DNA of 34,448 bases from positions 8,441 to 42,888 of the forward strand of contig DIAJ01000028.1 of NCBI GenBank assembly GCA_002415785.1, in the 5' to 3' direction. A program made the translations under genes and the position numbers. The notes beneath the pieces are model-generated. The model did no database searches, had not been told where the DNA came from, and worked only from the letters and a program-made list of their open reading frames with translations. Positions within the stretch are counted from its first letter, which is position 1. Each line of letters starts with the position of its first letter. Origin of the DNA: Flavobacteriales bacterium UBA5081 (GTDB lineage: Bacteria; Bacteroidota; Bacteroidia; Flavobacteriales_E; Vicingaceae). Positions 1 to 8,894 of the stretch are shown piece after piece.

Positions 1-283
1 CCGCCCCTATAGGTTTTTCTTGCCAACGCTAATCAAATAAGTTTTCATCTTTGCCAACGCTGAAGCCACCCAAAAAGATTTCAAACACATTTGCTTTTTC
101 CCTCGCTTTTTTTAGATTTCGGTTGCTATCAAATTTTCGTTGATACTATGAAAATTGATATAACGAGATTGTTTTAAATTTTAAAAATTCATAGCCTTGT
201 TTACAAAGCTATCGCTTTGGAGAAACCGACTTTAGGAGGTTCACGAACACATTTAAAATATTATCAAGTCGTGAGTAAATCCG

Positions 284-330
284 AATAAATAATAGTCATA
301 TACTCAACCTATTATTTATTTTTCTTTTTT
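284..330 (+). terminator. AT-rich stem-loop followed by a T-rich tract
   Basis: Arms AATAAATAATAG (284-295) and CTATTATTTATT (309-320) are perfectly complementary over 12 bases with a 13-base loop. A T-rich run (TTTTCTTTTTT) follows. It has the form of an intrinsic terminator for a gene to the left of the window, but the stem is almost all A-T, so it could simply be part of the adjacent repeat. Confidence 0.35.
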
Positions 331-545
331 CCTTTGATGAAAAAAGAAACAAAAAAATCAAGAAAAAACAATGCTTCTTCGCTCTCTTTGTGGCATGCGC
401 TGCTATCGCATCGCTATTCCGCTTGGGCGGAATAAAAACAAATCCAAGGACGATTGCTATTCGTTTTAGCCACAAATTCACGCCAACGCCGGCTCGCTGT
501 TTTTTCGGGCTTACGCTCTTTGCATTTCGTTATTTAACATAATAT
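318..545 (+). repeat. Intergenic repeat, copy A
   Basis: It starts with a hairpin (TTTCTTTTTT 321-330, AAAAAAGAAA 340-349) and continues through AAAAAATCAAGAAAAAACAA. It ends with CGCCGGCTCGCTGTTTTTTC and the short palindrome TTATTTAACATAA (530-542). The same order of pieces recurs at 18555-18775, and the central and right part at 1471-1565. This looks like a dispersed intergenic element of the genome. Copies A and C lie just outside the two ends of the metal island. Confidence 0.6.
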
Positions 546-631
546 TTAAGATTGACTCATTGCTTACAGATTATTATGTGTTAAAAAAGTACCTTTGAAA
601 GAATTGGAAAGTTAATTTATTTAGAATCAGC

Positions 632-1231
632 ATGAAAACAACTTATATAGGTGCAGGACTTTTAGCAGCAATAGCTTCTTCCCTATGTTGTATAGCACCT
701 TTGATTGCGATTGTTGGAGGAATTGCAGGAACTGCTTCTGCTTTTTCTTGGATTGAACCTGCCAGACCCTTTTTAATTGGCGTATCAATTGTTGCTTTAG
801 GATTAGCTTTTTATCAGGCTTATAAACCTGTAGTAGTTAATGATTGCAACTGTGAAGTCACTGAAAAGAAGAACTTCATAAATTCTAAAGGTTTTTTATG
901 GATAATTACTGTTCTTTCGATTTTGATGTTTTCTTTTCCCTATTATTCTAATAATTTCTATCCTCCTATGACTTCAGAACAAAGGGTCTCTGACAGCACA
1001 AAAACGGTGCAATGTATCATTGATATTAAGGGAATGACTTGTGCAGGCTGTGAAAATCACGTGCAAACCGCTTTATTATCAATGAATGGAGTTACGGAAG
1101 CAAAAGCATCCTACAAAGATGGAAATGCAGTTATTCAAGTAGATACTTCTAAAATCGCAATTAGTGAGCTGAAAATGAAATTAGAAGATGAAACAGGTTA
1201 CAAAGTATTGGGTCATAAAATCGGTAAATAA
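632..1231 (+). CDS. merTP: Mercuric transport fusion protein MerTP
   Basis: This 199-residue protein joins a MerT-like membrane part to a MerP-like HMA domain. Residues 1-110 contain about three hydrophobic segments, with the vicinal cysteine pair of MerT (Cys19-Cys20 in SLCCIAP) in the first and a DCNC pair (Cys72, Cys74) in a loop. Residues 125-199 are an HMA fold with the ion site GMTCAGC (Cys137, Cys140). In the known family, the HMA domain captures Hg(II) in the periplasm and passes it to the membrane cysteines for uptake. The stop overlaps the next start (TAATG), which points to translational coupling. No mercuric reductase is encoded nearby, so the substrate could be another thiophilic metal. 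Confidence 0.88.
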   Translation: MKTTYIGAGLLAAIASSLCCIAPLIAIVGGIAGTASAFSWIEPARPFLIGVSIVALGLAFYQAYKPVVVNDCNCEVTEKKNFINSKGFLWIITVLSILMFSFPYYSNNFYPPMTSEQRVSDSTKTVQCIIDIKGMTCAGCENHVQTALLSMNGVTEAKASYKDGNAVIQVDTSKIAISELKMKLEDETGYKVLGHKIGK

Positions 1232-1455
1232 TGGAAAAAACGATTGAATTAAAATCAACGATTACTTGCCCAAAATGTGGGCATCAGAAACAAGAAGTTA
1301 TGCCAACGGACGCTTGCCAATACTTTTATGATTGTGAGAATTGTAAAACCGTTTTAAAGCCAGTTAACAATGATTGCTGTGTTTATTGTTCTTACGGGAC
1401 TGTCCCTTGCCCTCCTATTCAAGAGAATGGCAGTTGTGGTAGTGATTGTTGTTAG
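1231..1455 (+). CDS. GDCCVxC-domain metal-binding small protein
   Basis: The 74-residue protein has twelve cysteines. CxxC pairs at 13-16 and 35-38 suggest a zinc-ribbon-like fold. The family signature appears as NDCCVYCSYGTVPCPPIQ (Cys49, Cys50, Cys53, Cys60), and the tail ends in CGSDCC. No signal peptide is visible, so it is probably cytoplasmic. Some relatives carry selenocysteine at the signature; here all positions are ordinary cysteine codons. It overlaps merTP by one base and is probably co-translated, which suggests it receives or buffers the metal brought in by MerTP. The biochemical role of the family is not established. Confidence 0.82.
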   Translation: MEKTIELKSTITCPKCGHQKQEVMPTDACQYFYDCENCKTVLKPVNNDCCVYCSYGTVPCPPIQENGSCGSDCC

Positions 1456-1470
1456 TTATCGCTGTAAATT

Positions 1471-1565
1471 CAAATCCAAGAACGATTCCTATTCGTTTTA
1501 GCCACAAATTCACACCGTCGCCAGCTCACACTTTTGCATTAGTAGTTTTATTTAACATAATATCA
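1471..1565 (+). repeat. Intergenic repeat, partial copy B
   Basis: Bases 1471-1529 closely match 439-497 (CAAATCCAAG, ACGATTGCTATTCG-like, TTTTAGCCACAAATTCAC), and the copy ends with the same TTATTTAACATAA palindrome at 1548-1560. The 5' hairpin of copies A and C is missing. It separates the merTP pair from the RND operon, so the island may have been assembled from pieces at this repeat. Confidence 0.55.
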
Positions 1566-1593
1566 AAATAGTTCTTTTTTCCAAAATTTTACT

Positions 1594-1601
1594 TACCTTT
1601 G
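1594..1601 (+). promoter_or_regulatory. Possible Bacteroidota -7 box (TACCTTTG)
   Basis: TACCTTTG fits the TAnnTTTG -7 consensus of Bacteroidota promoters. A -33 TTG-type element is weak; GTTCTTTT lies about 20 bases upstream. The box ends only five bases before the GTG start at 1607. If used, the transcript would be nearly leaderless for that gene, or would mainly serve the RND pump at 2085. Confidence 0.3.
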
Positions 1602-1606
1602 CCTTT

Positions 1607-1909
1607 GTGAAAATTTTCGCAGCAATTTTAGGTATTTTCTTTTTGTGCTTGGCAGCAATGCCATGTGCCGATGCTGCCCCTTCTGAAGAAACAGTGATTG
1701 AATTAAGTCAAGAGCATAACCACGAAGGTGATATGGCCGACAACTGTGCCCCACTTTGTTATTGTCATTGCTGTCATGTTCATGTTACTATTTCAAACGA
1801 TTATCCTAAATTTTCTGCCATTACGCTTTTAAATGAACATACTAACTTTTATTCTAAAGCAGAGCCTGAAGCTCTAACCTACCCGCCATTTCGTCCCCCA
1901 ATGGTTTAA
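1607..1909 (+). CDS. DUF6660-type secreted Cys/His-rich protein
   Basis: The 100-residue protein starts at GTG, chosen because only this start includes the hydrophobic signal segment (residues 2-23, ending MPCADA). After it comes an acidic stretch and a Cys/His cluster CAPLCYCHCCHVHV (about 47-60), then a short PPF tail. The size, position just before a CusA/CzcA pump and cysteine pattern match DUF6660 proteins of Bacteroidota. The location is probably periplasmic or outer-membrane facing, and a metal-binding role is inferred from the Cys/His cluster only. A 175-base gap separates it from the pump. Confidence 0.7.
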   Translation: MKIFAAILGIFFLCLAAMPCADAAPSEETVIELSQEHNHEGDMADNCAPLCYCHCCHVHVTISNDYPKFSAITLLNEHTNFYSKAEPEALTYPPFRPPMV

Positions 1910-2084
1910 TTCAACTTTAATTGGGTAAGCACACCTTACCCCTTCTTATATCTTTTAAAAACCTATGGGTTTAAGGTATAATACGGAAGTAATAGCCGTT
2001 TTTGTTACGGATATGCTATCGTTTAAAATCAGCATGGTATTAACCATTTGATTTTCAATTTATCGTTGAATTAAACTTTTAAGT

Positions 2085-5000
2085 ATGATTAATCAAATCA
2101 TTTCTTTCTCAATAAGGAATAAATTTATTGTGGGCTTGCTTACGCTAGCTCTCATTGGAGTTGGAATTTATTCTATGAATACGGTCAATCTTGGATCGGT
2201 TCCGGATATTACCAATAACCAAGTACAGGTAATGACTGTATCACCCAATCTGGCTACAGAGGATATCGAGCAGTTCGTCACCTATCCGGTGGAGTTGGCC
2301 ATGGGCAACCTTCCGGGAGTAGATGAGATTCGCTCTGTTTCCAGGTTTGGTCTATCTGTCGTCACCATTGTTTTTGAAGACGATATGGGTACCTATCTAC
2401 CCCGACAGCTGGTACAGGAAAAACTGAACGAATTAAAGGAGACCATTCCTGAGAAATTTGGAAGCCCATCAATGGGTCCTATTTCCACAGGTTTAGGGCA
2501 GATTTATGAATATACTATTCATCCTGAAGAGGGTTTTGAAGAAAAATACTCTCCAACAGACTTGCGTACAATTCAGGATTGGATTGTTAAAAGACAATTG
2601 ACTTTGCTTGACGGTGTGGTTGAAGTAAACTCTTTTGGTGGCTATATCAAGCAATACGAAGTAGCCATCAACCCCGATAAGCTAAATGCACAGAATGTAA
2701 GTATTTCTGAAGTATTTGAAGCTTTGGCTAGAAATAATGTTAATACAGGCGGTGCATACATCGAAAAAAACCGAATGTCCAACTTCATCAGAGGAGAGGG
2801 ACTGATCCGAACATTAGATGATATTCGAGCTATTGTTATTAAAACAGAAAATGGTATTCCGGTGACGATTGGCGATGTAGCCTCAAAGGTACATTTTGGA
2901 CATCAAGTACGCTATGGTGCATTTACTCAGGACGGTAAAGAAGCTGTTGGAGGCATCATCATGATGCTAAAAGGCTCCAACCCAAATGCGGTCATACAAA
3001 ATGTGAAAGAGCGAATGGAAGAAGTGGAAAAATCCCTTCCTGAAGGACTGGAAATCAATACCATCATAGACAGAAGTGACCTTATTTCCAGAACTACTAG
3101 TACAGTACAAACTAATCTGATCGAAGGAGCACTCATCGTGATATTTGCGCTGGTAATATTGTTGGGAAGTGTTCGTGGGGGTATTATTACTGCTACCACT
3201 ATTCCACTTTCCCTATTATTTGCCTTCATACTCATGAAGCAGTTTAATGTATGGGCCAACCTGATGAGTTTGGGTGCCATTGATTTTGGAATCATCATTG
3301 ACGGGGCCGTGATTATTATTGAAGGAACGGTCTATGAAATTCAGAAACGTATCCGATCAGGAAAAATCAAGTTCAATCAGGGTGTGATGGATGAGGTGGC
3401 TTATGATGCCGGGAGCACCATGATGAGTTCGGCCTTTTTCGGTCAGATTATCATTCTTATCGTATTTGCACCCATATTATTCCTTACCGGTGTGGAAGGC
3501 AAAATGTTCCAGCCGATGGCCTACACTTTTGGATTTGCCATGATTGGTGCCATTTTCCTTTGCCTGACGTATGTACCGATGATGTCGGCCTTATTCATGA
3601 AGCCTATTCAAAATAAAAAGAATTGGTTTGGTAGATTTGAACGCGGTTTAGAGAGGGTAAGCGATAAAATTATTAATGCAATTCATAATGCCTACCTACC
3701 CCTATTAAAGGGGGCTTTACGCTTCAAAATGCTTGTTATTATCTTAGCAATTGCTTTACTCGGAATTGCAGGTTATACATTTTCTAAAATGGGAGGTGAA
3801 TTTGTTCCTCAGTTAGATGAAGGTGACATTGCGATGCAGGCATTGATACGACCTGGGAGCTCGCTAACTGAGTCTAATGAACTCTCTATGAAAGTTGAAA
3901 AGCTTTTGCTTGAAAATTTTCCTGAGATCAAAACGGTTACAGCACGAATCGGAGTGGCTGATATTCCTACAGATCCCATGCCTATGGACATAGCGGATAT
4001 GTACCTCATATTGGAAAAAGATAAAGATAAATGGGTTTCAGCTGAAACCAAGGACGAGCTAATTGATCAAATCAAGGACAAACTTGATGAACAACTCGTA
4101 GGTGTCAACCTGGTCTTTACCCAACCCGTAGAGTTGAGATTCAACGAATTGCTCGAGGGAGTCAGAGAAGATATTGCGGTAAAACTATACGGTGAAGATT
4201 TGGAGGTTTTGGCCACCAAGGTTCAAGAGATGGCCGATATTATTTCTACTGTGCCGGGAGCCGGTGATGTAAACCCCGAACGGACATCAGGACTTCCCCA
4301 AATGACTGTTCGTTACAATCGGGCTAAAATCGCACAATACGGTCTTAATATTCAAAAACTGAATGAATACGTGAGCTCAGCTTTTGCCGGCGGAGTAGCA
4401 GGAGTAGTTTTTGAAGGTGAAAAACGATTCGATCTTGTGATCCGCTTTGATGAAGCTCATCGGAAAAGTATTGATGACCTTCGCACCCTTTATGTTGATC
4501 TTCCGGATGGTACACAAGTGCCAATTGAAGAAGTGGCTGATATTAGCTATGTCCCGGGTCCGATGCAGATTTCTCGTGATAACACCTATAGAAGAACTTA
4601 TGTTGGGGTGAATACGCGAGGAAGAGATGTAGAATCGGTTGTAAAAGATATTCAAGACAAACTAAATGCACAATTGGACTTACCACCCGGTTATTATATT
4701 ACCTATGGTGGAGAGTTTGAAAATTTGGAACGAGCTAAGAACAGGTTGGCTATTGTTGTTCCAATAGCATTGTTTCTGATTTTCGTCTTACTCTACTTTG
4801 CCCTAAAATCATTCTCTCAATCCATTATGATTTACATTGCAATTCCACTAGCAGCTATTGGCGGTGTGTTTGCCTTATGGATGCGAGACATGCCCTTTAG
4901 TATCTCCGCCGGTGTAGGGTTTATTGTATTATTTGGGGTTGCGGTGCTGAATGGCTTAGTCTTAATTAACCGCTTTAATTCTTTAAAAGAAGAAGGAGTA

Positions 5001-6497
5001 ACCAAAATCAAAGACCGCATTTTTACCGGAACTAAAGAACGGATTAGACCTATTATGCTTACGGCAACAACCGATATTTTCGGATTTCTGCCAATGGCAT
5101 TTTCAACCTCAGCAGGTGCTGAAGTACAACGGCCATTAGCAACTGTAGTGATTGGAGGAATGCTGACAGCTACTTTACTGACACTTGTAGTACTGCCGGT
5201 TTTTTACACTTTCGTTGAGAAACGCAGGGAAAAGAAAATTGGAAATCAGGGGAATAAAACAGCTCTGAACACCATCGTTCTGCTCATTGGTTTAGTTGGT
5301 TTATTCAGTATTCCTCAATCTGCAACCGCACAGAATTTAAATCCAGATACCTTGGAGACTATTTCCCTTAAAAATGCTCAACAAAGGGTTGTTAAATTTT
5401 TTCCGCAAGTGAAGGCGAAAAGATTGCAAATAGAAAGCGAGGAAGCCCTGAAGAAAACAGCCTGGGATTTTGGCAATACTCAGATCTTCACAGGAGCAGA
5501 AGAAATAAGCAACAATACTGATGGAGTTTATACGCGGATAGGGGTTCAACAACAAAATATTGATGTTTTCGGAATTGCCCCGCGACTGCGTTTGCAAAAG
5601 GAACGGGTAGCCCTTGCCGAAAGCGCTCTCGATCTGTCATTAACAGAGCTTAAACGAGAAGTGAAGTTGGCCTGGGGCCAGGTTTACACCGCTAAAAACA
5701 CCTACCAGGTGTACAACCGTTTGGATTCGCTCTTTACCGATATAGAACGAGCGGCAGATGTGAGATTGGAAGTAGAAGAAACTTCTAAACTGGCCTATTT
5801 GGCCACTAAAAACCAGGCCAATGAAGTGCGCATCCAAAAGGAACAGGCCTATCGCGATTACCTGGGCGCTTTGCAGCGGCTCAACTTATGGCTGGTCAGC
5901 GATACCCTTTATACCGTACCGGATGTGCCCAGTGAGCAATTGACCGGAATCCTTAATTATGACTTGGATTCCCTAAGTACTCACCCTTTGCTTAATGTGT
6001 ATCAACAGCAAATAAAAGTGGCCGATGCTCGAATAAAGGAAAGAAGATCGGAGTTTTTGCCCAAGTTACAAGGACAGTATGGCTGGCAAGAAGTTGGGGG
6101 GCAAACCGGGTTTTACACCTACCAAATAGGCATACAAATCCCCTTGTTTTTTGGGCCCGAGCTGGGCCGTACGCAAGAGGCTAAAATCCAGCGCGAAATT
6201 GCCACGGAAAATCTCAGGCAAAATCAGCTACAACTCAATGCCGAGTACCAATCCATGCGGGAAGAATACCTGAAATGGCGTAACTCATGGATTTACTATC
6301 GAGACCAGGCATTGCCGCTGGCACGCGAGCAAAGACAAGGTTCGATAACGGCTTACCGAGAAGGCGCAATAGACTATGTAAGTTTTTTGCAAAACATAAG
6401 GGACGCTATCCGCATAGAAGTGGATGCTTGGAATGCCCTGGGCAATTACCTGGACAGCCGCTATGAACTCGAATACTATTTACAAACAACAAACTAA
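2085..6497 (+). CDS. CzcA/CusA-family metal efflux RND pump fused to TolC-like channel
   Basis: At 1470 residues this is longer than a normal RND pump (about 1040) because a TolC-type outer-membrane protein is attached. Residues 1-1040 carry the 12-TM RND transporter. The proton-relay signature DFGIIIDGAVIIIEG starts at Asp400, with Asp406 and Glu413, as in the divalent-cation (CzcA-like) branch rather than the CusA copper branch. Around residues 1058-1083 an extra hydrophobic segment ends in QSATAQ, like an internal signal sequence that would return the chain to the periplasm. Residues about 1090-1470 resemble the outer membrane efflux protein family. With the adaptor 27 bases downstream it forms a complete envelope-spanning exporter. 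Substrates are probably Zn, Co or Cd, by inference from the signature. Confidence 0.92.
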   Translation: MINQIISFSIRNKFIVGLLTLALIGVGIYSMNTVNLGSVPDITNNQVQVMTVSPNLATEDIEQFVTYPVELAMGNLPGVDEIRSVSRFGLSVVTIVFEDDMGTYLPRQLVQEKLNELKETIPEKFGSPSMGPISTGLGQIYEYTIHPEEGFEEKYSPTDLRTIQDWIVKRQLTLLDGVVEVNSFGGYIKQYEVAINPDKLNAQNVSISEVFEALARNNVNTGGAYIEKNRMSNFIRGEGLIRTLDDIRAIVIKTENGIPVTIGDVASKVHFGHQVRYGAFTQDGKEAVGGIIMMLKGSNPNAVIQNVKERMEEVEKSLPEGLEINTIIDRSDLISRTTSTVQTNLIEGALIVIFALVILLGSVRGGIITATTIPLSLLFAFILMKQFNVWANLMSLGAIDFGIIIDGAVIIIEGTVYEIQKRIRSGKIKFNQGVMDEVAYDAGSTMMSSAFFGQIIILIVFAPILFLTGVEGKMFQPMAYTFGFAMIGAIFLCLTYVPMMSALFMKPIQNKKNWFGRFERGLERVSDKIINAIHNAYLPLLKGALRFKMLVIILAIALLGIAGYTFSKMGGEFVPQLDEGDIAMQALIRPGSSLTESNELSMKVEKLLLENFPEIKTVTARIGVADIPTDPMPMDIADMYLILEKDKDKWVSAETKDELIDQIKDKLDEQLVGVNLVFTQPVELRFNELLEGVREDIAVKLYGEDLEVLATKVQEMADIISTVPGAGDVNPERTSGLPQMTVRYNRAKIAQYGLNIQKLNEYVSSAFAGGVAGVVFEGEKRFDLVIRFDEAHRKSIDDLRTLYVDLPDGTQVPIEEVADISYVPGPMQISRDNTYRRTYVGVNTRGRDVESVVKDIQDKLNAQLDLPPGYYITYGGEFENLERAKNRLAIVVPIALFLIFVLLYFALKSFSQSIMIYIAIPLAAIGGVFALWMRDMPFSISAGVGFIVLFGVAVLNGLVLINRFNSLKEEGVTKIKDRIFTGTKERIRPIMLTATTDIFGFLPMAFSTSAGAEVQRPLATVVIGGMLTATLLTLVVLPVFYTFVEKRREKKIGNQGNKTALNTIVLLIGLVGLFSIPQSATAQNLNPDTLETISLKNAQQRVVKFFPQVKAKRLQIESEEALKKTAWDFGNTQIFTGAEEISNNTDGVYTRIGVQQQNIDVFGIAPRLRLQKERVALAESALDLSLTELKREVKLAWGQVYTAKNTYQVYNRLDSLFTDIERAADVRLEVEETSKLAYLATKNQANEVRIQKEQAYRDYLGALQRLNLWLVSDTLYTVPDVPSEQLTGILNYDLDSLSTHPLLNVYQQQIKVADARIKERRSEFLPKLQGQYGWQEVGGQTGFYTYQIGIQIPLFFGPELGRTQEAKIQREIATENLRQNQLQLNAEYQSMREEYLKWRNSWIYYRDQALPLAREQRQGSITAYREGAIDYVSFLQNIRDAIRIEVDAWNALGNYLDSRYELEYYLQTTN

Positions 6498-6524
6498 AAC
6501 CGGTAACGGATAAAAATAAACGAC

Positions 6525-7796
6525 ATGAAAAATCAGATCATAAAATTATTTGCACTGCTATTTATAGCAGGTTTTGTTTCGGCCTGTGGCAACGAAACCG
6601 ATGGCGATGGGCATAATCACGAGGAAGGTGAGCAGCACGAATCGCACGAAGGCCACGGTGAAGAAGACGGCCATGAGGGGCATGGCGATGAAGAAGGCGG
6701 GCACGAAGGCCACGGGGAAGAAGGCATGGGCGAAGTTCATTTGTCCAACTTAAAATTTAAGAGCCTGGGGATGAAAGTGGACACTATGCCCACTCGCCCC
6801 ATATCGGGCGTGGTAGAAGCCAATGGCCAGTTGGAAGTGCCACCACAACACGAGGCCACCGTTACAGCGATAGTTGGAGGCAATATCACTTCCATCAAAG
6901 TGATAGAAGGGGATAAGGTCAGTAAAGGCCAGGTGCTGGCCTACCTGTCTCACCCTGATCTAACCGAGATTCAAACCAAGTACATCACGGCCTACAACCG
7001 CAGTGAATACCTTGAGCAGGAATACAACCGGCAAAAGAAGCTGTACGAAGAAGAAGTAGGTTCCGGCAAAACCTTTCAGGAGACCAAGTCTGACTATCAA
7101 TCCATGAAAGGAGAAGTAAAGGGCTACGAAGCCCAACTGCGCCAGTTGAACCTGAATGTAGAGAAAATCAGGAATGGCGATGTATATGAGCAGGTGCCTG
7201 TGGTAAGCCCCATAGATGGTTATATCGAGAACGTTCTGATTCAGGTAGGTCAGTACATTCAGCCGCAAACGGGAATGTTCACAATTGTCAATACCAAACA
7301 TATTCATGCTGACCTAATGGTATTCGAAAAAGATGTGTACAAAGTGAAAGAAGGGCAGAAAGTTTCTTTTACTGTGGAGTCCGTGCCCGGTTCCCGCCTT
7401 ACTGCCAAAATTTATTCGGTGGGTAAACAATTTGAACAAAACCCAAAGGCGGTTCACGTCCACGCAGAAATTGAGCAAAAGAAAGAATTCCTGATCCCAG
7501 GGATGTACATCAACGGTAAAATCCACACAGAAAGTGAAGCTGTAAAAGCCCTGCCGGAAAGTGCTATTATCGAGGAAGAAGGCAAACCCTATATCTTCAT
7601 TGCCGAACAGCACAATGAAGACGGTGAGACGGAATGGGCCTTTAAACCGGTGGAAATACGAACCGGTATTGCCGATGAGGGTTGGGTGGAAATAAACCTG
7701 TTGGAACCACTGCCCAAAGGAGCTAAAGTAGCCTGGAACAATGCCTATTACCTGATCTCAGAGATGAAGAAAAGCCAGACATCGCATAGTCATTAA
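6525..7796 (+). CDS. Efflux RND periplasmic adaptor lipoprotein (CusB/CzcB, HlyD type)
   Basis: The 423-residue protein begins with a lipoprotein signal peptide (lipobox VSAC, Cys21). A strongly His/Glu-rich segment follows (about 28-70, repeated HEGHGEE-type units), which would bind metal in the periplasm. The rest has the adaptor order: barrel-sandwich halves (VVEANGQLEVPP..., GNITSIKVIEGDKVSKGQVL), a helical hairpin (about 145-225), then beta-barrel and membrane-proximal domains. It links the RND pump to the channel part and may load it with metal. It is co-directional with the pump and almost certainly in the same operon. Confidence 0.92.
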   Translation: MKNQIIKLFALLFIAGFVSACGNETDGDGHNHEEGEQHESHEGHGEEDGHEGHGDEEGGHEGHGEEGMGEVHLSNLKFKSLGMKVDTMPTRPISGVVEANGQLEVPPQHEATVTAIVGGNITSIKVIEGDKVSKGQVLAYLSHPDLTEIQTKYITAYNRSEYLEQEYNRQKKLYEEEVGSGKTFQETKSDYQSMKGEVKGYEAQLRQLNLNVEKIRNGDVYEQVPVVSPIDGYIENVLIQVGQYIQPQTGMFTIVNTKHIHADLMVFEKDVYKVKEGQKVSFTVESVPGSRLTAKIYSVGKQFEQNPKAVHVHAEIEQKKEFLIPGMYINGKIHTESEAVKALPESAIIEEEGKPYIFIAEQHNEDGETEWAFKPVEIRTGIADEGWVEINLLEPLPKGAKVAWNNAYYLISEMKKSQTSHSH

Positions 7797-7823
7797 TTAT
7801 CTTAAAATTAAATACATACCATT

Positions 7824-7985
7824 ATGAAGACGAGTTTTTTAAAACTGTGGATTGCTTCTTTCATAATAGCCGGAGGCTTTATGGCTACCGGCTGTAACTC
7901 GAAGCAACAGGAAGGCACACACCAGCACGAAAATAGCGAGGAGCATGGGGAGTCAGAAGAAAACCATGAAGGCCACGACCATTGA
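7824..7985 (+). CDS. Small His-rich lipoprotein (53 residues)
   Basis: This ATG-to-TGA frame begins MKTSFLKLWIASFIIAGGF and reaches a lipobox MATGC (Cys24). It then has a short tail rich in His, Glu and Gln (THQHENSEEHGESEENHEGH). The tail resembles the His-rich region of the adaptor immediately upstream, so it may be a free metal-trapping lipoprotein or a partial duplication of the adaptor N-terminus. It begins 27 bases after the adaptor stop and is probably in the same transcript. Not assigned to any family; the function is inferred from composition only. Confidence 0.7.
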   Translation: MKTSFLKLWIASFIIAGGFMATGCNSKQQEGTHQHENSEEHGESEENHEGHDH

Positions 7986-8078
7986 GAAAGCCTCTTGAAA
8001 TGAATTTAGCAGCGCATTGGCAGCAGGCCAATACCGGTTTTTTTCCAATGCGCTACAATCAATAAAAATAAAGGAATT

Positions 8079-8414
8079 ATGAAAGAAATAAAAGCATTTA
8101 TCAAGCCCAAGCGGGCACAGGTAGTCATTGAAGCCTTGAGCGAGGCTGGTTTTCAAAGCATGACTATCTCACAGGCAGAGGGTACAGGAGCCCACAAAGC
8201 AAAGGGCGCCTCACCCTCTCTTGATTTTCATGTTACCGATAGCCCGGTGGTAAAGCTGGAGCTGGTCTGCCAGAATGAAGAAATGGATAAAGCGGTACAG
8301 TTGATAATAGGCAAGGCCAAAACACCTGAGCCGGGAGATGGGATTATATACGTTTCGGAAATTGAGGATGCGTTTCGGATAAAAACGGGTGAGTCGATCC
8401 GAAAACAGGTCTAA
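8079..8414 (+). CDS. PII-like signalling protein linked to metal efflux
   Basis: The 111-residue protein has the length and fold pattern of GlnB/GlnK: an N-terminal MKEIKAFIKPKRAQVVIEAL strand-helix and the C-terminal PGDGIIYVSEIEDAFRIKTGE matching the PII nucleotide-binding signature. The T-loop region (about residues 35-60) lacks the YRG tyrosine that is uridylylated in canonical PII. This, and its place between a CusAB-type pump and NhaA, fits the group called PII-NG, described as linked to CusABC and NhaA genes. A role as adenine-nucleotide sensor for the transporters is inferred. It is probably not part of nitrogen control. Confidence 0.85.
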   Translation: MKEIKAFIKPKRAQVVIEALSEAGFQSMTISQAEGTGAHKAKGASPSLDFHVTDSPVVKLELVCQNEEMDKAVQLIIGKAKTPEPGDGIIYVSEIEDAFRIKTGESIRKQV

Positions 8415-8537
8415 AGCGATTTTAAGATGTTAATGCGTCCAGTTGAAATGAAACACCGGTATGTGGAGGAGGGACATGCTGCAAACAACAATGATTTGAA
8501 CATAAACAGACTTAGAAACCCATGAACAATTAGTAAG

Positions 8538-8894
8538 ATGATGCAGATAATGGAAACAAAAGAGGAAAACTTGATTGCCGCTAAAATCAGCGGTAAAATC
8601 TCCAAAAAAGACGTGGAAAGATTCCACCCGCTCATCCACAACACTATTGAAAAAGGCCAAAAGGTAGATTTCTACTTTGAACTGGAAGACTTTGACGGCT
8701 ACGAGTTGGAAGGTTTATGGGAAGATTTAAAAGTAGATACCACACATCTATCAGATTATGGAAAAATGGCATTTGTTGGAGATAAAAAATGGCAGGAGTG
8801 GGCGGCCAAAGCCACTGATTTTTTTACGGATTCAGAAGTCAGATTTTTTCACCTTCAGGAGAAGAAAAAGGCAAAAGAATGGATCAGTCAGTAG
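8538..8894 (+). CDS. SpoIIAA-like (STAS/SEC14-type) protein
   Basis: The 118-residue cytoplasmic protein has the SpoIIAA-like (STAS) pattern: IAAKISGKISKKDVERF, the FYFELEDFDGYELEGLWEDLK core, then FVGDKKWQEWAAKATDFF. No membrane segment is visible. Its 3' end overlaps nhaA by 16 bases, implying coupled translation. In related clusters such proteins sit beside transporters, but their role is unproven. Regulation of the antiporter is an inference from the overlap. Confidence 0.8.
   Translation: MMQIMETKEENLIAAKISGKISKKDVERFHPLIHNTIEKGQKVDFYFELEDFDGYELEGLWEDLKVDTTHLSDYGKMAFVGDKKWQEWAAKATDFFTDSEVRFFHLQEKKKAKEWISQ

Larger units (their letters stand above)
1..631. other. Non-coding lead-in to the metal island
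   Basis: No convincing gene is seen here; the only open frame of note (296-481, minus) is low-complexity and overlaps repeat DNA. The stretch holds an AT-rich perfect inverted repeat (284-295 with 309-320), a second hairpin (321-330 with 340-349), and a copy of a repeat that recurs at 1471-1565 and 18555-18775. A promoter for the first gene is not clear. A TTTG at 594-597 sits a plausible distance from an AT-rich stretch, but no good TAnnTTTG box follows. Confidence 0.6.
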
